From Colocasia esculenta (taxonomy: Eukaryota > Streptophyta > Magnoliopsida > Alismatales > Araceae): a DNA stretch of 64,000 nucleotides. How positions within the stretch are numbered: the stretch's first letter is position 1; every line of letters begins with the position of its first letter. The stretch is from assembly GCA_014218235.1 (NCBI GenBank), contig CM024764.1, positions 71,957,184 through 72,021,183 on the forward strand, written 5' to 3'. A model generated the notes under the pieces. The model did no database searches. It worked only from the letters and a program-made list of their open reading frames with translations, and was not told the origin of the DNA. A program made the translations under genes and the position numbers. Shown here one piece after another: positions 10,101 to 23,800 of this stretch.

Positions 10101-12741
10101 AGGAAAAGAATGTCAGGATTGCATGGTGAAGGTATGATGAGAGTCGAAGAGAAGTGCTTCCTCAACTGTGAATGCAACTCATGATGATGGTGGTGGCATG
10201 GCATGGTACACTAGGGGAACACTGGGCTCAATCATGGAGAACACATTAGACTAGCACACCAGCAAGAATTGAAGGATTAGCATGGAGGGACAGTCACATT
10301 CAGGATAGCATCTTCAAATTTCATCTTTCTTGAATTTTGCCATTCCACCCTTGATGGTTAATATTATAGAATATCAAAGGTATAACGCAGGAGTTCCTTC
10401 TGGGCAATGCATTGTCCAAATACAACTTTAATCCTCAATCCTCTTATTAGCGTGTTCCCACAGATTTTTTCTGGGGGAAAAAACAATCAACAAAACAGAA
10501 GATGGGGGCATCGGATGGATTTCAAGGTTGCTAAATTTCAAAAGGAATGGCACGAGATGTTTGATGAAATATTTGGAGGGAAACGTTAAGGTGGTGGACC
10601 TTGAATATCAAGTATTAAATCATCATTAGAGCCTAATCTCATTATGTGGGGTCGGCTATATGAATCATTTTCCGTCTAAGATTTCTATCAAGTGTTATAT
10701 TCGTGTTTAAACTCAAGAAGTCCGAGTCCTTCTTAATAATATTGTACCATCTCATTTTAGGCCTTCCTCTAACTCTTTTACTGGCATCCACTAAGATTTG
10801 ATCACATCTTTTAACCAGTGTGAGTCAAGATGACGGTACACGTGTCCAAACCACATGAATCTATTTTCTCTCGTTTTTCTATCAATTGGAGTTATTCCCA
10901 AGTCCTCACAGAAGCGCTCATTTCTAATATTATCTTTCTTAATCTTACCACACATCCATCTCAATATCTTCATCTCTATTACACATTTTATTCGCACTCC
11001 CAACACTCAGCAGCATATAATAAAGTAGGCCTCACAGCCGTTCTAAAAGACTCCTGATGCACTTGTCCATTTTAACCAACGTGTTTTAATCCTATGTGCC
11101 ACATCATCTTAAATGTCCCCATTCTCTTGGATGATAGACCCAAGTATCGAAAGCTACTACTCTTCGGAATGTTTTGTCCATCTATTTGAACCATATGTTC
11201 ATGTAACACTCTCTCATTACTATAATTATAATGCATAAACTCTGACTTGCTCCTACTGATTTTAAAACCTTTGGACTCCAAGGTATGTCTTCAACTTTCT
11301 AACTTAACATTTAAACCATCAATACTCTCGTCAATTAAGACAATTAAGACAATATCAAGTATTAAATATATTATTTAAATGTTTAGTGCTAATTCTGTAT
11401 GTAACATGATATGTATTACTCTTTTGTGTGTATCTATTTTGAAGGAATGTCAATATTATTATTAATGTTGCAGTGACAAATAACTAAAAAATTGTTTTTT
11501 CTTCAAGTGGTTGTGCATGGCTGTGTGGCCAGATGAGCACTTGGATCATCATAGAACGAATTATTACTCACTATATTTCTAGTTTTCCATTCCAGTCAAG
11601 CATTAAAAGATAGAACTGCGCATGTAATATAATAACAAACTTCTGTTTCATGGTGCCTATATTAGTTCTTATCCCTCCAGTGATCATTAGAATAGTGACT
11701 GATAAAACAGAATGAATCCATTGAATTTAATGTATTCATGTTTCTGCCAATTTGCCTGTCATGAGAAAGACATTGTTGCTTATCTACTGTTGCCAATCAT
11801 GCCTGGGTTCTTTGTTTATGGTGGTCCATCCACTTTCAAAAGAAAATGTGGTGGTGTTGAGGGCTCGTATAGGATTGAACTGTTACTGATTTGTTATTGT
11901 AGATTAGCCTTTTATGGTCTGTTTCCAGTCCAAGCTAATGTTAGGATGTCTGCTTGCATACAACATAGCCTAAAATCCTATTCATAATATTGGTAATTCT
12001 TGTCTCAGTTCAACAGACTCCATCATGCTATACATCAACTCCAAGACCTGACAACGTGCCATTTCCTCTTGGCCCTTCCAGCACTCTTCTAAATGGTGCA
12101 GAACCACCATCATTCCACAGTACAGCAATCACTGATGCCACTTCCCTTCGAGAGGAAAGGGTGGACCTCCCAATGAGTTTGCTTCCTTGTCAAAGTCCAC
12201 AAATCACAATGCTGCATGGAATGAACGGAACAACAATTAAGATGGAACCTACTTATTCAAGCAATTCAGAGTTTACATTTTGCACTGTTACTAGTTACTC
12301 TGAAGGTCGTCCTGCAACTGGAGATGCACCTCTTCCATCCTTCAGTGGTACTGATTTGAATGGGGGAACATTAAATGAATCAATGCTGGATATTGATGCA
12401 TCTTCATATGGCATTCTAAGTCAGATTCCTGGTAATTTCAGTTTTTCAGATCTGACACAGGATTTCACACAAAGTACTGGTGCGCCCTTATCCATCACTA
12501 AGTACTTGTTCTTTTTAATAGAAGAATAAAGCCTAAAATTTTCATCTTTATTATTCAAAGAAATACTGGAAGGTTATGGTAGATCACCATTCCTTGGGCC
12601 TGAATCTAACTTGTCGACTTCAACTGGGAGGGAATGTGAAGGTGAGTTAAGTTCTTGATTTCTAGACTTCTTTGTTTTGCCATGTATCACCAACTTTATT
12701 TGAAGGTTTTATTGCTGGAAACAGGTGAAAGAAAGATATAG
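7175..12741 (+). CDS. TIGR01589-type plant protein, 5' part not identified
   Basis: Exons supported by sequence: 7175-7354, 12009-12479, 12561-12641 and perhaps 12725-12741 (stop TAG). Each border has AG/GT and phases join without stops. The first exon encodes VWQKLEDENGEFFKAYHVR, then LMLKNQITIFNQLIQKQVEL, the hallmark of the plant-specific domain TIGR01589 (function unknown). The 12.0-kb exon carries the family's C-terminal blocks: QTPSCYT, LNESMLDIDASSYG and IPGNFSFSDLTQDF; the next exon adds EILEGYGRSPFL. The upstream exon with the start of the domain was not found, so the gene may begin further left or be truncated. The last mini-exon is uncertain. The 4.65-kb intron holds a LINE fragment. 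Confidence 0.7.
8798..8990. repeat. Imperfect tandem duplication of about 95 bp in the intron
   Basis: Two adjacent copies share GAGATATTAAAG-like starts, TTCCGAATCTTCTC/TTCTGAATCTTCTC, CTCTTGCCAAATA and GAGCAGTAACAGCA. The long minus-strand frame across it (9051-8524) shows no recognisable domain and is probably chance. The rest of the intron (7355-10590 and 11300-12008) shows nothing identifiable. Confidence 0.6.
10600..11300 (-). mobile_element. LINE fragment: C-terminal end of reverse transcriptase ORF
   Basis: Minus-strand frames at 11281-11072 and 11006-10791 encode the conserved end of a common plant LINE ORF2: SKGFKISRSKSEFMHYNYSN, IDGQNIP, FRYLG, then MKILRWMCGK, IRNERF, RENRFMWFGHVYR. 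The region between them continues the homology in other frames (FRTAVRPTLLYAAECW-like). The 3' end has the family's TGGGGTCGGCTATATGAATC on the plus strand near 10650. It is 5'-truncated and inactive, inserted in an intron. Confidence 0.85.
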
Positions 12742-14930
12742 TACTAAATCTGAGGACTAAGCACTGATGATTAGGTGGCTGATCAGATATCTAACTTGTG
12801 AGTGCTGAATGATATATATTTTAGCCCATCAAAAATGCTATAACTGTTGCATTTAAGATTCACACGTTTTTTCTTTCTGCATGGAAAAAACTTTCTCTAG
12901 GAATCCCTCCTTTCCATGTAATCTTTACTAAAATCTTGTAAGATATCAAGCTGCACATGAATGAATGGAGGAATAGTAAATCACTATCACTAGCAACTGG
13001 AGAGAATGAATCTGGGATTTTCTGGATCTGAATCCAATCCTGTGCGATGTGGCTTGAGGCCTTGGCTCTAATACACTGGTGGGAAATAAGGATGCCAACC
13101 CTATAGTTTTGGTTTATCCACTCATTTCTATGCCTGTTCTCTCAGTCGATCATTGCAAGAAACATTATTTTTTTTTTAGGGTGAACATTTTAGTTTTCTT
13201 AGAAGGATCTAAAGCATAGCTTACTGATCGGTATCATTGTTGAAAAGTAATTTTGTCATCCGCTTTTTGTTTAGTAATCATTTTCAGATGATGCGTATCT
13301 GACTGTATGCTTATCTACAAGTTTGGTAGGTAATTCCTGTTCTCTTAAGAGAGTCTTCCTTATAGCTTGTATGTCGGTTATATATGCAAATTAATGTACA
13401 GATGAACGGATAAATTCTGAAACTTTTGTAGTTTTCCTGTGCCAAAACATTGCAAGCACCGGTACATCCTTGACATCATGCCACTGAGGTTTCACTCTGG
13501 TAACAATGTGGTTCTGGTTCTGGATAGCTGGTTGTATGTTACTTTATTGGGAAGTGGAATTGGTTAGGATGAGAATGCCGGACATTGATGTGGAGACTAG
13601 CTTGAGGGGAATTCTCTTAGCAATTTATGCAGGGGAAACCCTCTGTACACTTGTCCATTAACTCGGGTTTGTTATGTCAAATGTGGATAGTGCAATGTCA
13701 CTGTAGGGGGGGGGGGGGGGGGAGAGAGAACTACAAACAGGAGAAAAAAAGTTGCATCAACTATCTATTCTCACTGATCTTCAGTCCTCCCATCACAGTA
13801 CAAGATGGGAGCACAGCCAAGAAGAAAAAAGGAACTCCAGAAATGCCGGTCATTTTGAATATTGTTGCATTCTCAAAGTGATATCAACTCTACTTGCACC
13901 TTAAATAGAAGGTAACCTGGAGATTAACTTAGCTGCTGTTGTCCATATTCGCTTTATTGTTACATTTTGTTTTTTGAATGATTACTGCCTTTTCCTATGG
14001 AATGGTCACTCTTGGCCAATTCAATGCCACTTTATTCTTACTCATCTACTATGAAATCAGTCTGGATGATTTCAACTAAACCAGTCTTTCTCTGGCTTTT
14101 GTATTTAGGTTACACGGCGCGCTGGACAACATAGAAGCTTCTGTATCATAAGGTCTTAGGTGGAATGACTCTGGAGTAACTGCGTGTTGTGTTTTAATGC
14201 ATCGTCAGTCTTCGGTATGAAATATTTTTATGCAAATTATTTGTGAAGGATAATAATTATGATTGTGGATGCCCATAAGAAAGGAGGTATTTGGTTGGTT
14301 TGAGAATGCCTCTATTAAATAAATACTGAAGTTACCTCAATAATCTTTTAATTGATATCTCTCGTCTGTCACTGATAACAAGCACCCATATCTGAGGCTG
14401 TGCCCTGCAAGGTGGTGACTAATTTGTGGATGAAGTGGTATTGCATAATGCAAGTTCTATCACTTCCTCCCCAAGTATTTGTACATGATTTATTAGTTTT
14501 AATATCCTTGTTAAAAAACAAGTAGTTTTAATGTTTTCTCTTCCTACTTTTTTATGAAGGTACGATAAACTATTGTCAGATTTTAAGATAATACATTCGA
14601 ATACGATTAGATTCAGGAGTACATATAATTTTTCCATTATTTTAGGAATAATGTTTGGTGCTCTCCCAGGCGTGAGACAAGCTAGCATAGTTACGCGGCA
14701 CCGCACCATGTCAATGTGATCTGGCAAAAGGGTAGGACACAGATAACGACGATAAGAGGGAGAGGAAGTGCCGATCGGCAGCCGACTAGGTCGATGGTGG
14801 TAGGCAGCTGGGGGTTACCACTAAGTCACATCACATAAAAAAGAGAAGAGAAAAGTTTACCGTACTTGAGGAAGTGAGTATAATTAACTTTGGATTGGGT
14901 TTGAATTGCAGTTCATGTTGCATCTTGTTA
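12742..14930. other. 3' flank of the TIGR01589-type gene; no further exon assigned
   Basis: Contains a 17-base G run at 13706-13722 and otherwise unremarkable AT-rich sequence. Short frames here match nothing I recognise. Part may be 3' UTR. Confidence 0.3.
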
Positions 14931-14934
14931 GACG

Positions 14935-15275
14935 TCATAATTTAATATTTTTATTTTAAAATTCAACTCTTCTATTTTAGAGTTTAATTTTTTTCATTTT
15001 AGAATTTGACTTTTTATTTTGAAACTTAACTTTACTTCTATTTTGGAGTCAAATTATTTTTCAGCTTTTTTTTAAATCTAACCTTCTATTTTGAAGTTTA
15101 ATTTTTTTTTATTTTAGAACTCAATTTTTCTATTTTGAAGTTCAACTTATCTTTTGGAGTCAAATTATTTTTAGGCTTCAAAATAGAAAGTTATATTTTA
15201 AAATAAAATAATTGGATTTCAAAATAAAGGGGTTAGATTTCAAAATAAAAAAAAAACAGATTTAAAAAAAATCAC
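14935..15275. repeat. AT-rich tandem repeat (ATTTTGAAGTTCAAC-like) with inverted tail
   Basis: Units of about 25-30 bp resembling TCTATTTTGGAGTTCAACTT recur at least eight times up to 15180. They are followed by the same motif inverted (TTTCAAAATAAA) to 15270, so the whole can fold back on itself. Confidence 0.6.
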
Positions 15276-16009
15276 GTGATCGTTCAACAAAATATCAACT
15301 GTAATAAGTTCCTCTCTCAAAATAAAAACACTCGTGGCCCATCTCTTGACCCTCGGCAAACACAGAGGATGGATTTTGCAATTAATAATGTACTGTGAGA
15401 TCTACCCCATGAAAGATTTCCACATAGACGGATACTAAATATTACCTTATTTTAATAATAAACATATTGACCAGTTTAAATCAAACCTAACCGAGCATGC
15501 ATCGTATTTTATGAATATCGGGTAATGTTACTTTGCAGAACTGCTAATTAAATTGAAGGACATATTGGTCTCTTTCATTTATATACTAATCACAACGTTA
15601 AATAGGTAATCTGTCTTTTACTATTGAGCAGTAGACCCAACACCGCGGTAAAGACGATACACAAGTTTTGATTGTTGAACGCCTGCAGGCATCCACCTTG
15701 TGTTCTTTCTTCTTGTATCTGGGAAATCATCAAGAGTTAGTGTTACAAATTCAGGGTAATAATACAGCGAATCTACAGGCTACAAACATCTATCATCTTT
15801 ACAAAATTACAGCTCTTTCATCCGCCCATCAAATTTGAGTTGAACAACGCCTGAGCCCCTCACGACGAAAAGGTATGAAAAAACTGAACCACCGGTCCCC
15901 CCCCCCCGGGCACTTGACCAGAATCACCTTTTGGTGACAACATTCTTTACCGAATGCAAAATTTGCATGGAGAATTGCGGCAATCGAACTTTCCCTGCAC
16001 AGCACTTGA
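15276..16009. other. Downstream region and likely 3' UTR of the EPL gene
   Basis: No coding sequence seen. A C-rich run lies at about 15898-15908. The part next to 16010 is probably the 3' UTR of the minus-strand EPL gene. Confidence 0.4.
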
Positions 16010-19000
16010 TCAACCAAGAATGAAGGAAGAAAGATCTGGGGATTCCGATTGCTGAATAGCTTCGGCGATCCTTAGAGCCATCACGCACTTGTAAGTCGCC
16101 AAATCGGCATTAGCCATAAGAACCTGGGCTCGGTTCCGCAGCCGAACAGCAACATCGACAGCCCTGGTCGCGGCTGCTTCGGCTGTCCGGAGTTTGCGCA
16201 TAGCATCCTGTTCCGCGGCAGCTGCATGGGTTCAGAAGATGAAAACAGGATCAATAATACATTACGCAAATCAAGAAAAGTAATCGTCTGTATTAGAACC
16301 ACTCGACCCAACTAAGAGCAAAGACGTGTAGTCTGAGGTTCAATACATTTTTTTGGGCATTCAAGAAAAGACGATAAAACAAGTCTTTACTGACTGAGCA
16401 AAATGCAGTGTTCACTACAGATGAGCAATAGATTCTGGATGAGAGAGAGATCTGGCAAATCATACAAGGTTTACATGTACTCAAGAGTGGCTTACAGGCT
16501 TAGTGGTTAGCCCTCCATGTATTCCAGTATAAGGTCTAGATTCAACTCCTACTGGGAGCAGGTTTATCAAGAGAAATTTCTAAAAAAGAATGTAATAGCA
16601 TAGTTTTCCAACAGAAAAAAAATTCATACAAGTATTCACATGTTTGAAGTAGCAACTCTATACAGAAAAGTAGTCCAGCTAAAAAGCAGGCATATAGATT
16701 TTGAAATTTAGATCTCACTGATTTCCAATGAGAATGACTAATTTTCTTTATGAGATATTTTTTCTCTTATTAGGCTTAGTTGGAATCTAGAGGACTAACC
16801 AAATGAAGAAAAATATTCCAGATATTGCACTTAAATCCAAGAAAACCAAAGATTTGAGGGATAAATCATGTTCGACTGACTGAATCTGAAAACAAAAGCC
16901 TCTCCCACAGATTGCTTCCTGGGTGAAGACATTCGAAGCATGAATACTGAGACATGCTACGATAGAGGCTATAGGTGATGTGAAAAAAAATGGGACCAAA
17001 AGAGGCAGCCGTGTAATGAAGAAAACCTAACATGAAACAGAAATGTAATATTAGATGTCAACCTACGACAACGCAGATTACCATATTGCATATTCACAGG
17101 AAAGAAATTTTCTACGTCATTAAGGAAAACGCACCTTCAAAGAAGATATCTGGTTTCCCTCTTCCAACATGGCTTCCCTGTCTCTTGAAGGACCGTCTTT
17201 TGCGTAGAAGTGGCTTCTGAGTCGGTTGCTTCTTCCTCGATGGTTGTCCCTGTCACAAGGAATTGTCAGCAATAAATGGCAGACCATTTTTTGAAAGAAA
17301 AAATGTAGCAGCAGATGGATACACAACAATGTAAATGCTTGTACAAAGCGTTAAGCAACCCAAATTTCTATTTCAAAAGTGTACGTTGCACACATTTTGA
17401 TTAAGATCAATCTGAAGAAATCACAGTCGAAGAGGAAAAAGAAATGGAGAGAGTGCATGTCAGCCATTGTTTAATCAAATATTGCATATCTATTACTCAT
17501 ACATTTGCATTTGCACATATCATTAAAAATGACAACTGTCTGATAAGACCACTGAATGGTCCTTTCCATTTCTTGTGCAAACTACCACTAAACTGGGTAA
17601 AAAAAAATCAAGTGGGCTTTCAGACCATGATTGACATTTTCATGATAGTGTATTAGCATAAGTGCAGGAGTAATAAGTCCGCAATCTTTAATGTAAGACT
17701 GGTTTATATAGAGAAAAAAACTCAAAGAAAAACTAAATAACCGTGTGACATAAGCAGACAGCCTCGTTAACCATAGAATCATGAAGGGTACATGATTGCT
17801 ACAAGAACGCCTTAATATACATCACAAGCAGAATAAGATATGTTTTTGCATAATGAATCAACGAACAAATCATCAAAAATGAAAAGAAATAAGTATATAA
17901 GAGCAAGTCAACTAGTTCCCGACTGACTGCTTATCATGTGCAAATATTGTAGTTTAAAAATCATGTGGTTTTGGTGGAGAGAAGTGTTGCGAGGCACATT
18001 GTGAAAACCTCGCAAAGCAATAAGCCTGTAGGCACAATGAAGCATGAGCCTTCCTCATTCAATGAGGGTCCCTTCAAACTATCAAGAAAGCTAAATGACC
18101 TTCATGCATAAGCAGAAAGATAGTTCAACTCAACAAGAACCTGTAAATCAATTGTGGGTATGGCATACATGGACCATAAGACAAGAAAAATAGGAAATGG
18201 CAGAAAGTGGAGGCAGAGAAGGTGGATAAGAGGAGAATAGGGGTAACTAAAGCAGGGAAGAAAAAGAGGAAGAAAGGGGGACGTGTCCCCGTGTGGAGAC
18301 CGTTCAAGCCATCTAAAGAACATAAAATGAAGGGTGAAAAAAAAAGGATCTAGAAAAAGATAAACCAAACTTTCTGGTACAGAGTCAAGACATCAAAGAT
18401 GTCAGTTTGCCACGGTTGTCAAGGAAAATGTGCATTAATTGTTTCCCTCTCATTTTTCTGTGGAAGTAGAAGAGGTGGCTCTCAAAAATACCTATATTTG
18501 TTAATCTAATAAAACTATCATAGAATGATTCATCAAGGACAATAAAAAGGGCAAAGGCCTCGGGTCCATGCAAAAAATATCCTTCTCACATTGATCAACA
18601 GGATGTGTAAGCCTCAAAAAGTGGGCTGATGCACATTCTTTGATGCATTCACTAGAGACATGTCTATGAGCCTTGAGGCACCACATATCTAAACAATGTC
18701 AGCCATCTACAGCATATAAAAGCAGTGGCTTTAACACTGCAATGCATCCCGGGAATCATCAAACAAGGCATCGGCTACGAGTATTATGAATTCCTTCACT
18801 CAGGAACTGAAAACCAGATTTCACATCATTCCTACCTGGTTCTATTTCCAATTCCAAATCCAGTCTCATGCAGCTAACCCAGCTAATTCCAACCAGATAT
18901 TGTGCAGACTAATGGGTGCAAAGAGAAGGAAAACTAGGACAAATGATGGGAGGGCAAAAATAAGCATGCAGGGACAAAATGAACTACTGGAGGGTACCAG

Positions 19001-22000
19001 CAGTTAGTACTTTCCTTCTCCATGTTTGCCCCATTACCCAATTGACACATAAGAAGATGAAAAATCTGAGGAAGACAACACAAGAATGAAGTGGAGGAGA
19101 TGAGGAGCGGGGAAAAAGACAAAAGGGCCAACTTGTCATGAGTAACAGCGGGTAGCATGGTGGTGCAGTGGGAAAACTAGAGCAGCAGTAGTGTGGCAAG
19201 AGAACGCACAGGTGGAATACTGGAATGAGAGGATATATTAAAAGAGGCAAAAGATACACAACCCCATAAGATAGAAAGGTAAAGACTTAGCTCATAAATG
19301 GATAATGGTACATGGAATGCACTTTGTGAGAACAGAATATAACAGGCATGTGTGAGCCACATTATCTACATTTTGCCCGGAAAACTTCAAATATATAGAC
19401 CATGGAAGAGTTCCACAAACATCATTGAAAAGAAATTATGAGGCAGAACTAGAGAATTGGCATGTGTCCAACACAGTAACAGAAGCATCTATTTTTTGAA
19501 AGTTCAAAACAACTGAACATGTCATAAGCACCTTTTATATAAACATGCTACATTAAGTTAAACTAATTATTGATATCAGCTGTCTGGAATCCTTATTTAT
19601 GATTGTCCACTCAAACATTAGTCCAATATCTTGATCTTAAGAAAGATAGCTTCCCCTCAAAGGGACAGCCATTTCAGAAATTATATCATATAAGCGGACC
19701 AGGGACACAAATAGATCAGACTTTTAACAAACACAAAATAAATAATAGATAGTCCTGTAGTAACACATCCAACACTGATAAAAGATAATGTTATGTCATT
19801 CCGTAACCTTGGCTGAAAGAATGAGGCAATAGAATATAATTTATCAGTGTGCTCCAAACATCACATTTTAATCCAATGATTAAGTTATAAATTATAATAA
19901 TTTACATAAGTTACATTTACAATTACAAATTTTACATTTAATTACATTTGAGAAATTTTGTTATGGAGAAAAGTGAACAAGTATAGCTTTTACCTGAAAA
20001 ACTCTCACTAGTGCTGAATGCTTTTGTTTCCTCTTTTTCATCCAATAATCAAAGATGGATGCAATCCTGTCCCTCCTTCCAAATTGTGAACAAAGATTAG
20101 CAGCCTTCTCCTGATCAAAGACATCATCCGGATGACTATAAGCAGCCTTCTCAAAAGCAGAAATGATCTTCTCAAAGTTATCCTTTGAATTTTGAAGGGA
20201 GCAATCAGCAGCACTACTCAAAGTGCTGGAGTTCAGCTGCTCAAGCCATTTTCATCCCCCGAGTCCATGTCATAACAAGCATTCTCACTCACCAGCACCC
20301 TGTCGACTTCATCACCCACCATATGTATGTAAGTATCTGGACGCATAAAAGAGGAAGCAAAATTCTTCTCATATCCAGAAACCTCAAGCACCCCTGGAAC
20401 TGGGATTATTCGTACAGGATTCTCTGGCACATTCCGCTCACAGCACTCCTTGGCAATCTCCTTGAACACATTCCAGTCATTTTTATCACAAAATTCCAAC
20501 TTCCAACCACTTTCGCTGGTCCACATGATGGCATGAGTAAATCTATTGGTAGAGCTTGGTTTCATTTCCTGAGCTTTATGTAAAAACTTTGTGGCGCCTC
20601 CAAACTTTACTGCTAGGAGCCACTCATTACAACTCGATAACTCCATCAAGATCTTAGCCCCTTCCTCCCTCCAACACCTATCAGATTCAATAACTAAAAC
20701 ATTTGCACTACAACTCAACATATCAACATTCTGCTTAGCCTCAGCAAATGCTGGCTTTGTTTCCTTTATTCTCTGCATGGAACTTTTGATCATTGTCCTC
20801 CTCCTCTTCAGACTAGGTGAAGCAGGAGAAGGCTGTGCATGCTGTTCTGCACCATCCTCACCCAAGTTAGAATCATGTGGTTCCTCACGATCGGGGACAA
20901 ATTCATCCGCTTCCCTTATTGGATGTACTTTCACTCTTGTATCTACATTCAACAGGCTATTCTGTGCATCAAGCAAAGTATTTCTGGGGGTTTTCAGTAA
21001 AGAGCGTCTGGAAACTCTGCTAGACATCAACAGACTACTCTTCTTCTGCGTTTCCTGAGCTTTATGCTACTAATTACAGCATTGTTTCTGGTAACCGACT
21101 TGGAAGCTCCCGCAACATTGCTAAATTTAACTGGCAAAGTTTGACTATCATGAATCACATCACTCATATCAGTAGCAGGGCATCCAGAAGATATAATTTC
21201 CGTTTTAGAAGTAGCAGTCACAGCACATACATATGAGTCATATAACCGACGTTCTTCAACACTCACTTCTTCATCTGCACAGATGCGCCATTGTCTCTGA
21301 TATCTTGCAAGTACATTGGGCAATTTCAGGGTACCAAAATAGATACCTGAATACCAGATGTTGAAAAGAGAAGGAAGAGCAGAAAAATTTATAGAAACCA
21401 GGGGATTAGAGAGCCAAGCACCAAAAATAATGCAAAATCCAACATTGGACATTGCAATTCCGTGTGAATAATCCTGTCAAGGGAAAAGGATAGTCTAGTT
21501 TATCACGAAAAACAATCAACAGGAGAATCAGATAATAACCACTAAAAGTAACATGCCACAAATTTGTGAGATACATGGAGAGGCAGCTTACAATTTTCCA
21601 ATGCCGTACTAGCAAAAAATGAACTCCTTCCACGGAGGATAAACCGGCTGCTGATCTGGATGACACAAAGGCAGGCCATTCGGACGAACTGACCTTCTTC
21701 CCCACCATCTCAGTCAGGATGGAAGTAAGAAAGCAAATGAATTTTTGGAACTCGCGCCACAAGTAGAATGTATAGCCGCAACTAGCACGATCTTTCCCAT
21801 TGACCTAGAGCACAGGCTACCCCCAGAAATGCCAACCTTCTGAGCAAATAATCGTGCTGTTTCTGTGATCACAAATCCTTCCTCCGGAAACTCCAAGCTT
21901 CTAGGTCTCCCAGTCACCAAAAATGACAGCTTTGGCTTCTTACTACGAGGTTTCCGAAAGAATGCGATGCCATAACGACGATCATCCACGCCCCTATCTC

Positions 22001-22643
22001 CCAAAAAAGAAGATAATGGAGACAACCCATCTGATAGCGAATCCGAGCCACCCCTTGAATCCTTGGAACCGGTCAGAGAATGTAAGGAATCAGAGGCTTC
22101 TGAACTCGATCTTCGCCTCTTCCTACTGTAAACAAGCCCAAATGCCCTGCCACGGGGGGAAGCAGCCGCGGAGTGCTCGTCCAAAACGTTCTTGGGCAGT
22201 TCAATCCCCAGCTTGATCCCCTCCGTGCCGCGACGTCTCCACTCCCCGATTTGCCCTTCTTTACCGCCCTTCCCGGGCTTATGCCCTCCTTTCTTCCCCT
22301 TCCACCAGCTGGTGTCCTCTACGTCGCCGGCGCCCTCAAAAAACGCCATCCACTCGTACGCGTCCCCATCCCCGCCGCCACCGGGCTTATCGCCGCCAGG
22401 CTTCGACAGAGTGAGGCGCTTCCCAGACCTGAGGACCCTCGCCGCGGTGAGGTCCCCATCCTGGGCCGTCTTCGAGGCGCTCTTGCACACGAACACCCGC
22501 GTCGACCTCCTCGTCCCCACCGTCGGCATCGGCGCCGGCGGCCCCCGGAGGGGGGAAACCCCGGACCCAATCTTCTCCGGCTCCGGCGGATCGCCCACCT
22601 TCCGTGCGATCCCGCGGTTATTAGATCGCGCATGCCTCTTCAT
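16010..22643 (-). CDS. Enhancer of polycomb-like protein (plant EPL), four exons
   Basis: Plant EPL proteins carry an EPL domain and are candidate subunits of NuA4-type histone acetyltransferase in the nucleus. Exons: 22643-21592, 21473-19994, 17249-17135, 16221-16010, all with GT/AG borders. Exon 1 has the N-terminal RRSTRVFV and VLRSGKRL motifs (residues about 44-76). Exon 2 has FSALPS, the conserved SANVLVIESDRCWR, NRFTHAIMWTSESGWKLEF and PVPGVLEVSGYE blocks, then DYWMKKRKQKHSALVRVFQ. Exon 3 is KPLLRKRRSFKRQ; exon 4 is AAATRAVDVAVRLRNRAQ and ANADLATYKCVMALRIAEA. Three one-base losses break the frame: T-run 21742-21746, AGAAGA repeat about 21039-21047, T-run 20249-20252. Homology continues across each, so they may be assembly errors. 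The second intron is 2.7 kb. Confidence 0.88.
16486..16620 (+). repeat. tRNA-derived SINE-like sequence in an EPL intron
   Basis: GGCTTAGTGGTTAGCCC resembles an A-box and TCTAGATTCAACTCC a B-box at tRNA-like spacing, followed by an A-rich stretch ending near 16620. It lies in the third intron of the EPL gene. No target duplication was worked out. Confidence 0.5.
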
Positions 22644-22930
22644 ACCTCGGAAGGCGCGCCATCGACGACGAGAACCCTCACCGAACGCGACCTCAGCCCG
22701 CGCCTCCGAAGATCACACCTCCCTACTCCAAAAAAAAATATAAAAAAAACAATAAAAATCGAGAAAATTTTCAGATATTTCTCCTCGTCATCGTCAACCT
22801 CTTCCCCTCCGACCAACTCTGCTCACGGCAAGAAGATGTTGGAGAGAGAGAGAGAGAGAGGTTACAGGAAGCGGCTAGAGACACACACAGAGTGAGTGAG
22901 ATAGAGAGAGAGAGAGAGGCGGCAGAGCTA
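22644..22930 (-). promoter_or_regulatory. EPL 5' UTR/promoter with GA/CT microsatellites
   Basis: Upstream of the EPL start, the plus strand shows two GA runs (about 22841-22860 and 22901-22918), which are CT-rich on the transcribed strand. CT-rich tracts are common in plant 5' UTRs. Transcription start not determined. Confidence 0.5.
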
Positions 22931-23800
22931 GGGTTTCTGGTCCCCTTTTTTAGATGAAAGATAAATTGGTACGAAGCGGAATAAATATTTGGCGTCCGCC
23001 GACTAAGGCTGGCGTGCCGATCCGGATCCAGCGGTCTAGATTTCAAGGCCCCCGACAAATCCAAGACCAACGGAGCTCTTCCCGTCCGTTTAGATTCTAG
23101 TCCTCGGGCCCCAGAGCGTTCTCTTGCATCGCGGTTTTTCGTGATATTACACGTGGCAAACTGTCCGCCTCCTGTTCCAGATTTGTGGCCGTTTTCTGGC
23201 GAGGAATGGGGCCGCGCATGTGGCTGTTCTCCCTATCCGCAGGCTCACCGGAAGCGGGGAGCAACCGGCCCCCCTCCCCGCGGTATGGAAGACGCCGGCA
23301 CGGATAGCGACCTTAGCAGGTAGGCGGGAGGCAGGCAGGAGAGGAATCCCCTGTTCCTGAGGAGCAACATAAGAAGGCTAACATGGACACACGAACGTCG
23401 ATATCTTTTGCCGTTAGGAGGAGGCGCCAAATTAATTAGAAAGGGTGGAAAGAGCACCAGATGCTTCTTTCGGGAGGACAGTTCGTCGTGCTCTCCACTC
23501 GGCAGGACCACCAAAGGATGCTGACATAAAAAATCTCAACAAGTGGATTAGATCCTAACCGTTGGTTCCCTGATTTGCGCGGATCATACGGTGGAGGGGA
23601 GAACTGGTCCATTCCCGCGCGGCTAAAAGCTGCGAAAAGGCGGGAATTTTGAGGGGGCTGCAGCCTGCGCGGGAAGCTGCGCAAGACGTAGGAGAAAAGT
23701 TTGATCGTGGGCCCTCTGATTAATGGAACCGTGCCATTTTGAAAAAGCTTTGATATCTTAGTCAGATAATCTATTTTATTTGTTTCCGTGGGTACTAACA
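22931..23800. other. Unassigned intergenic sequence
   Basis: Moderately GC-rich, no recognisable gene. Short frames on both strands show no domains. Confidence 0.3.

Noticed and set aside
22192..22895. Plus-strand proline-rich frames opposite EPL exon 1
   Set aside because: They are antisense shadows of the GC-rich EPL first exon, which has clear homology.
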